In this document: positions 37,631 to 50,200 of the stretch, piece after piece
Numbering within the stretch: the first letter of the stretch is position 1
Layout: each line of letters starts with the position of its first letter
The notes under the pieces: model-generated
Seen by the model: only the letters and a program-made list of their open reading frames with translations
Told to the model about the DNA's origin: nothing
Database searches by the model: none
Made by a program: the position numbers and the translations under genes
Source of the DNA: Rhodococcus qingshengii JCM 15477
GTDB taxonomy: Bacteria > Actinomycetota > Actinomycetes > Mycobacteriales > Mycobacteriaceae
Direction of reading: 5' to 3'
NCBI RefSeq assembly: GCF_023221595.1
Contig: NZ_CP096563.1
Location: forward strand, 2,710,501 to 2,774,500
Length of the DNA: 64,000 nt

Positions 37631-38083
37631 GTGAAGACTCTGTTGGTGGTTCACCACTCGCCCTCGCCGACAACCCACGAATTGTTGGATGCAGTCCTGG
37701 CCGGGGCTCGCGATCCCGAGATCGAGGGCGTCGAGGTGAAGGTGATGCCGGCGTTGGCGGCGACGGTGCCCGACGTCCTCGCTGCTGACGGCTATCTTTT
37801 CGGAACCACCGCCAATTTCGGTTACATGTCGGGCGCGCTGAAATACTTCTTCGACACCACGTACTACCAATGCCTCGGCGCGGTTTCGGATCGACCGTAC
37901 GGCCTGTGGGTTCACGGCAACAACGACACTGCCGGTGCAGTGTCCTCGGTGCGCAAACTCGCCACCGGGCTCGGATTGGTCGCGGTGGCGGATCCGCTCG
38001 AAGTGACTGTGAGCGTGGACAAATCTGTCCGCGATGGTTGTTATGAACTGGGCGGAACCGTCGCGGCAACGCTGATGGACTAG
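37631..38083 (+). CDS. Flavodoxin/FMN-reductase-like protein in the DHB operon
   Basis: A 150-residue flavodoxin-fold protein. VVHHSPSPTTHELLDAV is the phosphate loop for FMN, and GTTANFGYMSGALKYFFD the second FMN loop. It lies 47 bp after the isochorismatase gene on the same strand. It may feed electrons to iron release or to hydroxylation of ornithine, but no such role is shown; other homologues are generic quinone or FMN reductases. The GTG start lacks a strong ribosome-binding site. Confidence 0.72.
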   Translation: MKTLLVVHHSPSPTTHELLDAVLAGARDPEIEGVEVKVMPALAATVPDVLAADGYLFGTTANFGYMSGALKYFFDTTYYQCLGAVSDRPYGLWVHGNNDTAGAVSSVRKLATGLGLVAVADPLEVTVSVDKSVRDGCYELGGTVAATLMD

Positions 38084-38212
38084 CCTTCACTTTCTCGTTT
38101 CGATTCACGAAAGAGACTGTCCCGCAAGCGGTTGTAGAAGCGCGTGTCCTCTGATTGACGCGTCGGGAGCCGTCGGTTCTCGGGTCACCGGCGAGGCGGA
38201 TTCCCCGATTCA

Positions 38213-38238
38213 TTGACATTTAGTTTAGGCTACCCAAA
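38213..38238 (+). promoter_or_regulatory. htbG promoter -35 with overlapping IdeR box 3
   Basis: A perfect TTGACA (38213-38218) runs into TTAGTTTAGGCTACCCAAA (38220-38238), which matches the IdeR consensus at 16 of 19 positions. The overlap with the promoter predicts iron repression of the NRPS gene. The -10 element is not obvious. Confidence 0.78.
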
Positions 38239-38248
38239 ACGACGTTAG

Positions 38249-38264
38249 GTCACCCTTGGGTGAC
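38249..38264. promoter_or_regulatory. Perfect 16-bp palindrome before htbG
   Basis: GTCACCCTTGGGTGAC has 7-bp arms and a 2-base centre, located 11 bp past the iron box and 27 bp before the htbG start. It could be a second operator or a leader hairpin. Confidence 0.5.
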
Positions 38265-38290
38265 GTGTGTCCACAGACGAGGGGATCAGT

Positions 38291-41200
38291 GTGAGCGTTC
38301 TTCCAGGTTCGAACTCCGGAGCGGCGAGCGAAGCTACGTTTGCTCTCACAGGAGCTCAACTCGGGATTTGGAACGCACAGAGGCTTGATCCCGAATCTCG
38401 GAGCTACCTCGTCGGCGAGGTGCTCGAAATCTCGGGTGACGAACCGATCGACACCGAACTGCTGACAGCTGCCATCACGGCGACGATCGGTGAAGCCGAA
38501 ACCATGCGGCTGCGGATGATCGAGACGTCGGACGGCCCGCGTCAGTACATCTCCGACGAGCCGGTTGGCATCATCCCGATCACCGACGTCCGTGACGAGC
38601 GCGATCCCGTAGCCGTGGCGCACGCACTGGTCGACGCCGAGCGCAGCCGGGCGTCCGAGTACTGCCGCCTGATGGTGGAGCGTCCGCTGTACACGTACTC
38701 GCTGATCAGGCTCTCCGATCGCGAGATCTGGTGCATCCAGCTCTATCACCACTTGATCGTCGACGGCTACAGCGCAGCCATGATTTCGCGTCGTGTCGCC
38801 GCGCACTACACGGCCGCGAAGAAGGGAACCGACGTCGCACCAACGCGATTCGGTTCTATGACAGATCTGGTCAGCGAGGACGAGGCGTACCGGGCTGGCG
38901 AGCAGTTCGCGGAAGATCGTGACTACTGGCGTGATGTCCTGACGCCGTTGCCCGCGTTGGACGGACGCGGCCAGCAGGTCACCGGTCCGGCGGAACGAAC
39001 GATCCAGGTTCGCGAGATCATTACCGCCGACGCCCTCAACCGCCTCAAAGACGTGGCAGACGCGACGGGAACAACGTGGGCCGAGGCACTGATCGCCTGC
39101 TACGGCGCGTTTCTCCACCGACTGCTCGGCGAGACGGATGTTGTCATCGCGATGCCACTCATGGCGCGCGTAGGTCGCACGGCACTCAAGACGCCGGCCA
39201 TGGCAGTCAACGTTCTGCCTCTCCGGTTGACGATTCGCAGCCACGATCGACTCGGTGACCTGAGCAAGCAGGTGGCCGCCACGATGAAAAGCCTGCGCGC
39301 ACACCAGCGCTACCGCGGTGAGAATCTTGCTCGGGACCTGGGCGTCGCCGGAACCGGCGCACTGCTTCACGGGATCGGAATCAATCTCAAGGCTTTCGAC
39401 TTCGCCCTCGATTTCGCCGGCGCTGTGGGTGTACTGCGAAACGTCGCCGGGGGACCGCCGGAGGACCTGGGTTTGACGGTTACGCCCATTGCGGACGGCG
39501 AAGTTCTACTCGGATTCGAAGTGGACGCGCGTACCAATACTCGGGAATCGGTTCAGCGTCGCCTCGCCGGTTTCGTCAGCATCGTCAACGCGATGGTCGG
39601 GGAGGGAGATCCTGCCGTCGGTCAGGTGGAGATGATGCCTGCGGCCGAAGCCGCGCGGATTCTCGCCGGCCGCGAAACTGCACCGCTGCCCGGCTCGGTC
39701 GAACTCGTTCCCGACGTGTTCGACCGCATCGTTGTCGAGCACGCGGATGACACAGTCCTCGTGTGCGGTGACGAACGTTTGACAGGCGCAGAACTCGGTG
39801 GCCGCGTCCACAAGCTCGCCCGGTTGCTTCGGGCCCGCAATGTCGGCCCGGACGACATTGTCGGACTTGCGCTTCCGCGTACTTCCGAGATGGTGGTGGC
39901 TCTGCTCGCGACATTGAACGCGGGCGCAGCGTACGTGGCCCTGGATCCGCAGCACCCGGCCGAGCGGTTGCGAGATCTGATCGACGACGCGCAGCCGAAG
40001 GTCGTGATCACCACTTCCACTCTGGCCGAGCAACTCGTCGGAGGTTTTCGGCCCGACCCCCTCGTCATCGATTCCGACGCAGTCCGCGAAGAACTCCGTG
40101 CTAATTCCGAGCTTCCACTCGAACTCGGTGAACTGGCGACAGCACGGCATGGTGATCACCTGGCGTATGTCATCTACACCTCGGGATCGACAGGCAAGCC
40201 CAAGGGTGTGCTGGTCAGAGGCGGTGGATTGGCGCACCTGCTTCACCACCATCGCGCCACCATCTACCGGGACACCGCCGAGCGCGTCGGGAACCGCCAA
40301 CTGCACACCGCGCACACAGCGTCGTTCGCCTTCGATGCGTCTCTCGATCAACTGTTGTGGCTGCTGTGTGGTCATCGTGTGCACGTATACGACGAGGAAC
40401 TGCAGAAGGACGCGGTTGCTCTGGTCGCGGCGTTCGAGCGAGATTGCGTCGACGTGGTCGACACGACGCCGTCGATGGCGGCAGCGATGGTGGACAACGG
40501 GTTGCTGCGTACGCATCGGTTGCAGCTCCTCGTCGTGGGTGGCGAGGCGGCACCGCCCGCGCTGTGGGACGCGATCATCGAATCCGGTGTTCCGGCTCGA
40601 AACCTGTACGGCCCCACCGAAACGACGGTCGACGCGATCGCGACCACGGTCGAAGGTGCCGGACCGCGTATCGGGTACCCCCTCGCGGGTACCCGTGCGT
40701 ACCTGCTCGACAGCGCGCTCGAGCCGGTCGCCGACGGTGAACGAGGTGAGCTCTACCTGGCGGGACCGCAAATGGCCAGGGGCTACCTCGGCCGCGCCGG
40801 CGCGACCTCCGAGCGTTTTGTCGCAGATCCTTTCGGGGCTCCGGGAGATCTGATGTACCGCGCCGGGGACGTGGCGCGGTGGGTGCCGGGGCGGGGCTAC
40901 GACTTCATCGGTCGCAGCGACAAGCAGGTGAAGATTCGCGGACATCGAGTCGAGTTGAGCGAGGTCGAGGCTGTTCTCGGATCGGTACCCGGAATCGGCG
41001 CGGCTGCTGCGTTGATCCGCACGGATGGGGGACGGCCCAGCCTCGTCGGCTACGTTGTAGCCGCCGCCGGCGCGGCGCTTCCGCCGCAGGAAGAATTGCG
41101 CCGTGACCTCGCCGGTCGCGTACCGGATCATCTCGTTCCCGCCGCAATCGTCGTTCTGGACGAACTACCCGTCACGGTGAACGGAAAGCTCGATCGTGCG

Positions 41201-44200
41201 GCACTACCAGCCCCGGCTGCCGAATCGGCAGGTCGCGCCGCATCCACACCGAGCGAGGAAATCCTCTGTGACGTGGTGGCCGAGGTGCTCGGCCGCGAAC
41301 GCGTCGGCGTGGACGAGGACTTCTTCGGCCTCGGTGGTGACAGCATCACGGCAATCAGTGTCAGCAGTCGCCTGCGGGTGCGTGGTCTGATCGTTGCTCC
41401 CAAAGAACTACTGGCACAGCGAGATCTGGGAACCATCGCCGCTGCGGCACGTGAGATTGCCGATGACGCCGACGCCGTAGCCTCGGTTGCGGACGTGGCC
41501 ACCGGCACCGTGATCGCCCCGCCGATCGTTCGAGCACTGATCGAAAAAAATTCGGCAGACGAGGCAATCGCGGGCTATGCGCAGTGGACCGCAGTGCGCA
41601 TCGACGACAGCCTTTCACTGGGTGACCTGCAGTCCGGCGTGCAGACGATCCTCGATCACCATGACGCTCTACGCCTGCTCCTGCGCCGTGACAACGACAG
41701 CGGCACTACCGAATTGATCGTCCGGGACGCCGGTGCAGTGCGCAGCGAGGGACTCGTTCGCGAGGTGTCCGACACCTCCGAGCCGTCCCGGATCAGAGAG
41801 CTCGCGGAGGCGTCGGCGGCGAGTCTCGACCCACGCGCCGGTGAACTCCTGCGAGTCGTACTGGTCAATACCGAGGCCGGTCGACCCGACCAATTGATCG
41901 TCGTGGCTCACCATTTGATCGTCGACGGTGTGTCCTGGCGAATTCTGCTTCCAGACCTCCGCGAAGCTACCGATGCAGCGCGCGAGCGTAGGTCGGCCCG
42001 GTTGGCTGCAGGCGGAAGTTCGTGGCGTCGATACGCAGGGTTGCTCGCGGAATTCGGGGCCTCTGGCAGCAGGGCGTCAGAGCTCGAGTACTGGAAGTCC
42101 GCGTCGGTACAGGCGGACGACGAGGCGATCGGCAGTCGTCGTCTCGACCCGAAGATCGACGTGACCGCAACCGCCACTCGCACGACAACTGTTGCGCCCC
42201 CGGCCGTCACCGACGCGCTGTTGACCACGCTTCCGGCGGCGTATCGAGCCAAGGCCGACGAAGTGCTTCTCTCGGGTTTGATGCTTGCCTTGCGCTCATG
42301 GCAGCACGGCCGCGGCCTCATCGGGCTGCCCGCGCAGACAGTTACCGTCGAAGGTCATGGCCGCGACGCGCTCACCAGCGACACCGACTTCGCCGGAACC
42401 ATCGGGTGGTTCACCAGTGAGTTCCCCGTCCGGGTTCCCACCGATGCACTGCTCACCGCAGACGATCTTGCCGACGCACTGAGCGGCGGAGCAGCTGCGG
42501 GACATCTCCTTCGTGCGGTGAAGGAGGCAAAACGCGCCGTACCCGGAGGCGGAGTCGGCTATGGAGTTCTGCGGCATCTGGATCCCGACACCGCACCTGA
42601 CCTTTCCGCGTGCGCTACACCCGAACTGCTGCTCAACTATCTGGGCCGCTTCCCGTCCTTGCCCGGAACCGGATGGCGATTGCCGGAGCAGGATCCATTC
42701 GCGGTCATCGAGCCGGCGACGAAGGTTATGTCGGAAGTGCTGGCGCTCAACGCATTTGTCCGAGAGGACGACTCGACGACGCTGGCAGTCGAATGGACTG
42801 CGGCGGGTTCAGTGCTCGACGGCGCGACGATCGTCGAGCTGCAAGAGCATTGGGAACGTGCGCTCGCTGCCCTGACCGCGCATGCCGCGCTCTTCGAGGG
42901 TGGTTTGACGCCTTCCGATTGCTCGGCGACGATCTTCGGCCAGGGCGCGGTGGTCGATCAGGCAGGGATCAACGAACTCGAAGCCGTCCACGGACCGCTT
43001 GCCGACGTCCTTCCGCTCTCGCCGCTACAAGAAGGTCTCCTGTTCCATGCGGTCCGTGACGGAGCCGCAGACGTCTACACGCTCACTGCACGCTTCGACC
43101 TCTCCGGGCCACTGGACGAGGCGAAGTTGGCCGACGCGTTCGAGACCGTGATCGACAGGCACCCGAACCTTCGCGCAGCTTTTCACTACGAGCAGTTCGA
43201 ACGGCCCGTTCAGATCATTCCGCGCGGCGCAAAAGTCGAGTGGCGTTCGGTCGATCTGACCTCCGTTCCAGCTGACACTGCATTCCGCTCTGCAGATCAG
43301 CTCGAGGACGAGGCCGCCAAGCATGTCTTCGACGTCAGTACACCGCCTCTGCTGCGTGCACTACTGGTTCGGCTGCCCGGCGGGGTGCACCGTTTGGTCC
43401 TCAACGCGCACCACCTGCTCACCGACGGTTGGTCGACTCCGATCGTCCTGCGCGAGCTGATGAACGTCTACCACGACGGCGACAGCCGCCTCCCTGCGCC
43501 GACGCCGTATCGCGACTACTTGGCATGGATCGCCGGCCGTGATCAGGACTCTGCCCGCGCAGCGTGGAGCGAGCGTTTGCGTGGGCTCACCGCGCCGACT
43601 CTCGTTGCCGATGCCGGAGCGCCGCGAAGTGTGCCCGTCGCGCTCGAGGTTCCTCTCGCGACATCGGACGCCGAAGCGCTGATCGAACTCGGCCGTGCGC
43701 GAGCGCTGACGGTCAACACCCTGGTTCAGGGTTCGTGGGCAGCAGCGCTCGCCGAAGCGACAGGACAGTGGGACGTCGTGTTCGGGGCCACGGTGTCCGG
43801 CCGACCTGCCGAACTCTCGGGGGTGGAGGGAATGGTCGGGTTGTTCAGCAACACGATTCCGGCCCGCCTCGACATCGTCGCGCACCGGCCTTTGCTCGAT
43901 CAGTTCGTCGATCTCCAGAACGCCCAATTCGACATCGTGGACGTCGAACACACCAGTTTGGCCGAGATCGAACGCATCGCCGGAATCGGGCAACTGTTCG
44001 ACACGCTCCTGGTGTTCGAGAACTTCCCGAACTCCGGTGCAGGACAGCCTGCATCGCACACACTGCGGGTCGAGGGATTCACCAACCGCGGAGTCACGCA
44101 CTATCCGATGACGTTGATGGCGCCGCCGAGCACCGGTCTGGATCTGGTTCTGTACCACGATCCGGCAGTTGTCTCCGACGCCACGGCGGAGCGAATGGTC

Positions 44201-47200
44201 ACACGGCTCGCGGAGATCCTGCGTGGGTTGCTGACCGAGCCGACAGCTCCCGCATCCGCGGTGCTCACGGTAGTCCGACAGGCAGCGTCCGTTGCCGATG
44301 CGGTGTCTGCCGCGAAAAATGTCGCTGTCACGAAAAAGGTGGCCGCGTCCGATCCTGCGATCGATGTCGATCCCGCGGTCGTGGATGCAGTGTGCGCCTG
44401 TGTCGCAACGGTGTTGGAGATTCCCGACGTCGATCCGGGCGACAATTTCTTCACTCTCGGCGGTCACTCGCTCACTGCGATGCGGTTGGTGGGAAGCCTG
44501 CGCAAGCTGGGAATTCGCGTCGTCGTCTCGGATGTCTTCGACACCCCGACCCCCCTCGGTCTTGCCGTGGCCGCACGCGTCGATCGGACGAAGTTCTCGC
44601 CGGATTCGGTCGTTGGCGTCGATCGACCCGTTGTGACCGTGGCGACGTTCCGCGCCCCGGCGGTGGCGGGAAATCCTGATCACGAGCGTTACTGGGTTCG
44701 CACGCTCGCGGACCTGCCCCTCGAAACGGACCTTCCGTATGACCGCCCGCGCGGCGAAGAGTACCGCCCGCACACCTACCTCCGTCAGCTACGCGATGCC
44801 CGGTTCGGTGACGAACCAGGATTCGACGCGGTGCTGTTGGCTGCCGTGGCGGCGACGCTGAACAGCTTCGGCGGTGGTCGGGACCTTGCGGTCGGACTGG
44901 TCTCGGAAGGGACTGACACCCTGATTCGGGTCGACCTGTCCGGTCGGCCGAGAATTGCCGATGTCGTTCGGCGAGTCGAAAACGCTGTCTCCGAGGCACT
45001 TGCGCATTCCGATGTCAGCCTCGACCGAATCGCCGATCTACTCGGGCGTCCGACGAGCAGCCTGTTCGCTGCCCGTGTCGGTCACTCGCCCGGAAAGAGC
45101 GTCGACCTCGAATTCGTCCGAACCGCAACAGAACTTCGATTGACGGTTGATGCCGGGCTGTTCGACGCCGCGACTGCGGACGCATTGCTCGACGGTGTGA
45201 TCGCGGTCCTCGGTCACGAAATCAGCACTGTCGTCGCGGATCTGCGACTGGCAGAAAACAAGCCGGATCGCGACCCGGGCCGACGCGCGACGCCGCCGTC
45301 GGGGATCTCGCAGTTGTTCGCTCGACACGTCAGCCGCCACCCCGACGACATCGCGGTGATCTCCGGCGAGGTCGGAATTACCTACGGGGAACTGTCGGCG
45401 CGCGTCGACGAGCTGGCCCGCGAACTTCTCGCGGTCGGCGCCGGACCCGAGAAGGTAGTCGCCGTCGCGCTGGATCGAAATGCGGATCTGGTGGCCGGAC
45501 TGCTCGCGGTACTGCGCATCGGCGCTGCGTACCTGCCACTCGACGTCGATTACCCGACTGAGCGGCTCGAGTTCATGATCGAGGACGCGGCTCCGGTGTG
45601 TGTCCTGACCAGTATCGACAGCGCCGGGCAACTTCCGTTGACGGTCGCCACGTGTGTCTTCGTGGACGGTGAGTTCACCAACTCGGGTGTCGTGCTTCCT
45701 CCGCCGCCCGCGGCGGGTGATCACCTCGCCTACATGATCCACACCTCCGGTTCGACGGGTCGCCCCAAGGGCGTGATGGTCTCGACGGGCAACCTCGCAG
45801 CCTTCGCGGACACGGTACTCGAGGATTGCTGGATCAGGCCGGGCGATCGCATCGTCGCGGTGACAACGGTGTCGTTCGACATCGCGGCACTGGAGTTGCT
45901 GTGCCCGCTCGCGGCGGGCGCGACTGTCGTGATCGCAGACCGCAGGACGGTTCGCGATCCGGATGCGTTGTCGGCGTTGATCATCGCAAGCGATGCGACA
46001 GTGATGCAGGCAACGCCGGCGCTGTGGCGAGTGGTCACCGAACACGAGAACGCAGTCGGACTCGCCATGGTGCGAGCCCTGGTGGGAGGGGAAGCCCTCC
46101 CGCAGGATCTGGCCGACGATCTGGTGGCCAACGCTGCTTCGGTCCGGAATGTCTATGGACCCACCGAGGCCACGGTGTGGGCGACATCTTCGGTCATCAC
46201 GACCGGCGACCGAGTCACGATCGGTCAGCCCTGGACCGATGTGCACGTGCGAATCCTCGACGACGACCTGCGTGAGGTTCCGGAAGGCGTTGCGGGCGAG
46301 CTGTATCTGGGCGGTGCGCAGGTGGTCCGCGGATACCTGAACCGCCCCGATCTGACCGTCGCTCGGTTCGTCGCCGATCCTTCTCTGCCGGGGGCACGCC
46401 TCTACCGCACCGGCGATCTGGTCCGACGCCGGCGAGGGGTTTTGCACTTCCTTCGTCGTGCGGACGATCAGGTGAAGGTTCGCGGTTTCCGCATCGAGCT
46501 CGGCGAAGTCGAAGGCGCGCTCGGATCGGTGGCAGGTGTGTTCCGCGCGGCAGCCACCGTTCGCGTCGATGCGGCGGGTACCGGAAGTTTGCACGGGTAT
46601 GTGGTTCCCGAAGGTGCAACCACGCTCGATTCGGTACTGGTGCGCAAGGAGATTGCGCGGCTCCTACCCGAACACATGGTGCCGCAGACCATCACGGTGC
46701 TCGAGGCACTACCACTCACCCTCAACGGGAAGGTGGACCGGAAGGCATTGCCCGACACCGCGCCGGATCGCGTGCAGAGTCCGCTCGTGGCCGTCGATGC
46801 GGATCGTCGGGCACGGCTCGAGTCGCTGAGCCCGGGCTGGCAGGACGTGCTGCCACTCGGTCCCTTGCAGGAAGGCATGTACTTCCAGTCGGTTCTCGAC
46901 GGCGCCGGCGGCACGGATGTCTATCACATGCAGCCGCGATTCGAGTTCTCCGCCGATGCCGCCGTCGACGTTCGCTCACTCCGCGCAGCAGGGGATGCGC
47001 TCTTGCGACGCTATCCGAACTTGCGGGCCGGCTTCACACACGCCGGGTTCGACGCTCCGGTGCAGTTCGTGCCCAGGGAAGCCGAAATGCCTTTCCGTGA
47101 GATCGATCTGAGCGCAGTCGCACCCGAGGACTTGGATATCGAGGTCCGCGCCGTCGACGAGGCCGAATTCGGCAGGCTGTTCGACTTGAGTGCGCCGCCA

Positions 47201-50200
47201 CTCATTCGAATGGTGCTGGTCTGGTTGCCAGGTGGGGGAGCGCACCTCGTCTTCACTCAGCACCACCTGCTGACCGACGGTTGGTCGCAGACCTTGATGT
47301 ACGCGGAGTTGTTTGCGCTCTACGAGTTTGCTCGCACACACGGCACGGACCCGGTTGGACTCGACGGCGCGCTCGACAAGCCTGCGGACTTCCGTGATCA
47401 CCTGCGATGGATCGCCGAAGCGGATCGCACGGACGCCATCTCGTCCTGGAAGGACTACCTCGCGGATCTCGAGCAACCCACACTCGTGGGTGGTACGGGA
47501 TCAGGCGGGCGCGCTCCGTTGCCGGTGTTCACCCGGGTTCAGCTCGAACAGAGCATCACCGAGCACGTACGCGAGTTGGCCAGACGTAGCGGAGTGACGC
47601 TGTCCACCGTGGTTTCTGCGGCGTGGGGCCTGGCATTGCGCGCCGTGACGGGCCGTGACGACGTGGTCTTCGGATCGACGGTTTCGGGACGTTCACCCGA
47701 GGTCGAGGGCGCCGACCGCATGGTGGGCTTGGCGCTCAACACCATTCCGGTACGTGTCCGGGTCCGGCCAGGCGAGGAGATTTCGGCGTTGCTCGGACGC
47801 CTGTTCCGTGAACAAGGTTCGCTGCTGGGGCATCACCAGCTCGGGCTCGGCGACGTGCAGCGAAGCGCTGGGTTCGCAACACTGTTCGACACGCTCTACG
47901 TCTTCCGCAACACGCCTCGTGACGAACAGGCACGTCGAGACACGTTCGGGCGCAGTGGAATCGTCGGGTTCGATGCGGTGGACGGCACCCACTATGCGCT
48001 CACGCTCGACGTGGATCCGGGTGTCGGGGACGCGGCGATGGCGCTCACACTCGAAAACCGTCCTGACCTGATTCCGCACGACGTGGCTCAGGACATCCTG
48101 TCCCGCACCATCACGATTCTCGAAGTGATGGCGAATTCCGATACCGCCACGGTGGCGGACACGGCGGTTCCGCTTTCGCGCACCCCCGCGGAATTCGCTT
48201 CGGAGCACGTCGTGATGCCACGGCCGGACCAGGCCGGCGGTAGCGTGGACGCACTACTGCGCGAAAGGGCAGCGGCAACTCCGGACGAGACGGCGCTGGT
48301 CTTCGGAGACGTCACACTGAGCGCAGCCGAGATGAACTCTCGGGTGGACAGACTGGCACGGATACTCGCTTCGGCGCTGGGGCAGTCGGTACCAGGCGGG
48401 GGACCGACCCGTGTTGTCGCGCTCGCGCTTCCGCGTACTGCCGATCACGTCGTCGCAATCTTCGCCGTCATGAGAACCGGAGCGGCCTACCTTCCCTTGG
48501 ATCTGGCTCACCCGCCGGCACGCCTGCGCGAACTCATCCTCGACAGCGATGCGGCGCTGGTAGTCACCACGACTCAGACGCGTGACCTCGTTGTTCCCGA
48601 TGGACAGCCATGTCTGGTCCTCGACGACCCGGACGTGGCCGGGGTACTCGACGGGCAGTCTTCGGCACCAGTTGTCGACGAGGCTGCGGTCTGCGGGCCG
48701 ACCTCACCGGACCAGCCTGCCTACGTCATCTACACCTCGGGCAGTACCGGAAAACCCAAGGGCGTCGTGGTGGGTCACCGCGGGTTGACGACGATGTATC
48801 ACAATCACAAGGCCGAGATATTCACTCCGACCGAAAACAGTGTGGGTGGCCGACGTCTGCGCATCGCGCATACAGTCTCGTTCTCGTTCGACATGTCGTG
48901 GGAGGAACTGTTCTGGTTGCTCGCGGGGCACGAAGTTCACGTGATCGACGAGCAGGCGCGACTGGACCCCGCGTCTCTGGTGAAGCATTACCGCGAAGTC
49001 GGTATCGACGTCGTGAATGTAACCCCCTCGTATGCACGGGAACTGATGGCCGCCGGTCTCCTCGACGGTGAGCGGACGCCGGTGTTGGTGATGCTCGGCG
49101 GAGAAGCTGTACCTGCCGAGTTGTGGTCGCGATTGCGCGATCAGGACGGTGTCGACGGGTACGACCTTTACGGGCCGACGGAGTTCACGATCAACGCGAT
49201 GGGATCCCCGGTTCAGGGGAGCGAGACACCCTGCTTGGGTCGTCCGATTCTGAACGCGTCTGCGCGGGTACTCGATTCGGGTCTGCGGGAGGTACCGATC
49301 GGAGCGGCGGGCGAGCTGTACATGTCCGGAGACGGAACGGCGATGGGTTACCTTCACCGGACCGCGTTGACCTCCGCTGTGTTCGTTGCTGATCCCTACT
49401 CCGTCGGCAAGCGCATGTACCGCACGGGCGATGTCGTACTGCGTCGTCGCGACGGTGAACTCGAATACCTGGGTCGCGCGGACCATCAGGTCAAGATCCG
49501 AGGCATTCGGATCGAATTGGGTGAAGTGGAATCCGCGTTGGCGTCGTTGCCGGGAGTGTTGCGAGCGGCAGCGTCCGTCCGTAGCGAAGGCGGCGCGCCG
49601 CCGAGACTGGTCGGCTACGTCATCGAAGAACCCGGTGCCGATTCAACCGATCTGCGAGCTGCGTTGCGGGAACGCGTACCGGCACACCTGGTTCCGTCGG
49701 ACATCGTCGTCGTGGATTCGATCCCGTTGACGCCCAACGGAAAACTGGACCGCGGTGCGTTGCCGGCACCCCCCGCCCGAGTAGCGGCCCGAGCACCGCG
49801 AACCGAGATGGAAAGGCAACTGTGCCAGGTCTTTGCGCGGGTACTCGGCGTCGAGGCAGTCGATCCCGAAGAGAGTTTCTTCGATCTCGGCGGCGACTCG
49901 CTTCGAGCAATGCGACTGGTGGGGGAGATGGAGCACGACCTGTCGGTGAGCGTCGGTGTGGCAACGCTGATGGCCCGTCCGACAGTCGCCGAGCTCGCAG
50001 CACACCTTGACGAGTCGGCGTCCGAAATCGATCTGAGTCGCGATCGCCTCCTGACACTGCGAGCCGACGGCAGCGGAGAACCACTGTTCTGCGTGCATCC
50101 GGCCGGTGGATTCGCTTGGCCCTTTGCGCCTTTGACCGGTGTTCTCGAGGCCGACCGTCCACTGTTCGGCCTGCAACTGCCCACAGTTGCCGGTGAGCCA

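Noticed and set aside
39506..41131. 541-codon open frame antisense to htbG
   Set aside because: It is a shadow of the GC-rich NRPS frame: no start signals, no family resemblance, and the sense strand is clearly coding.
44401..46760. C-PCP-A order as an assembly error
   Set aside because: The frame is open without a break, linkers are plausible, and the same order is known for HtbG of R. erythropolis PR4.
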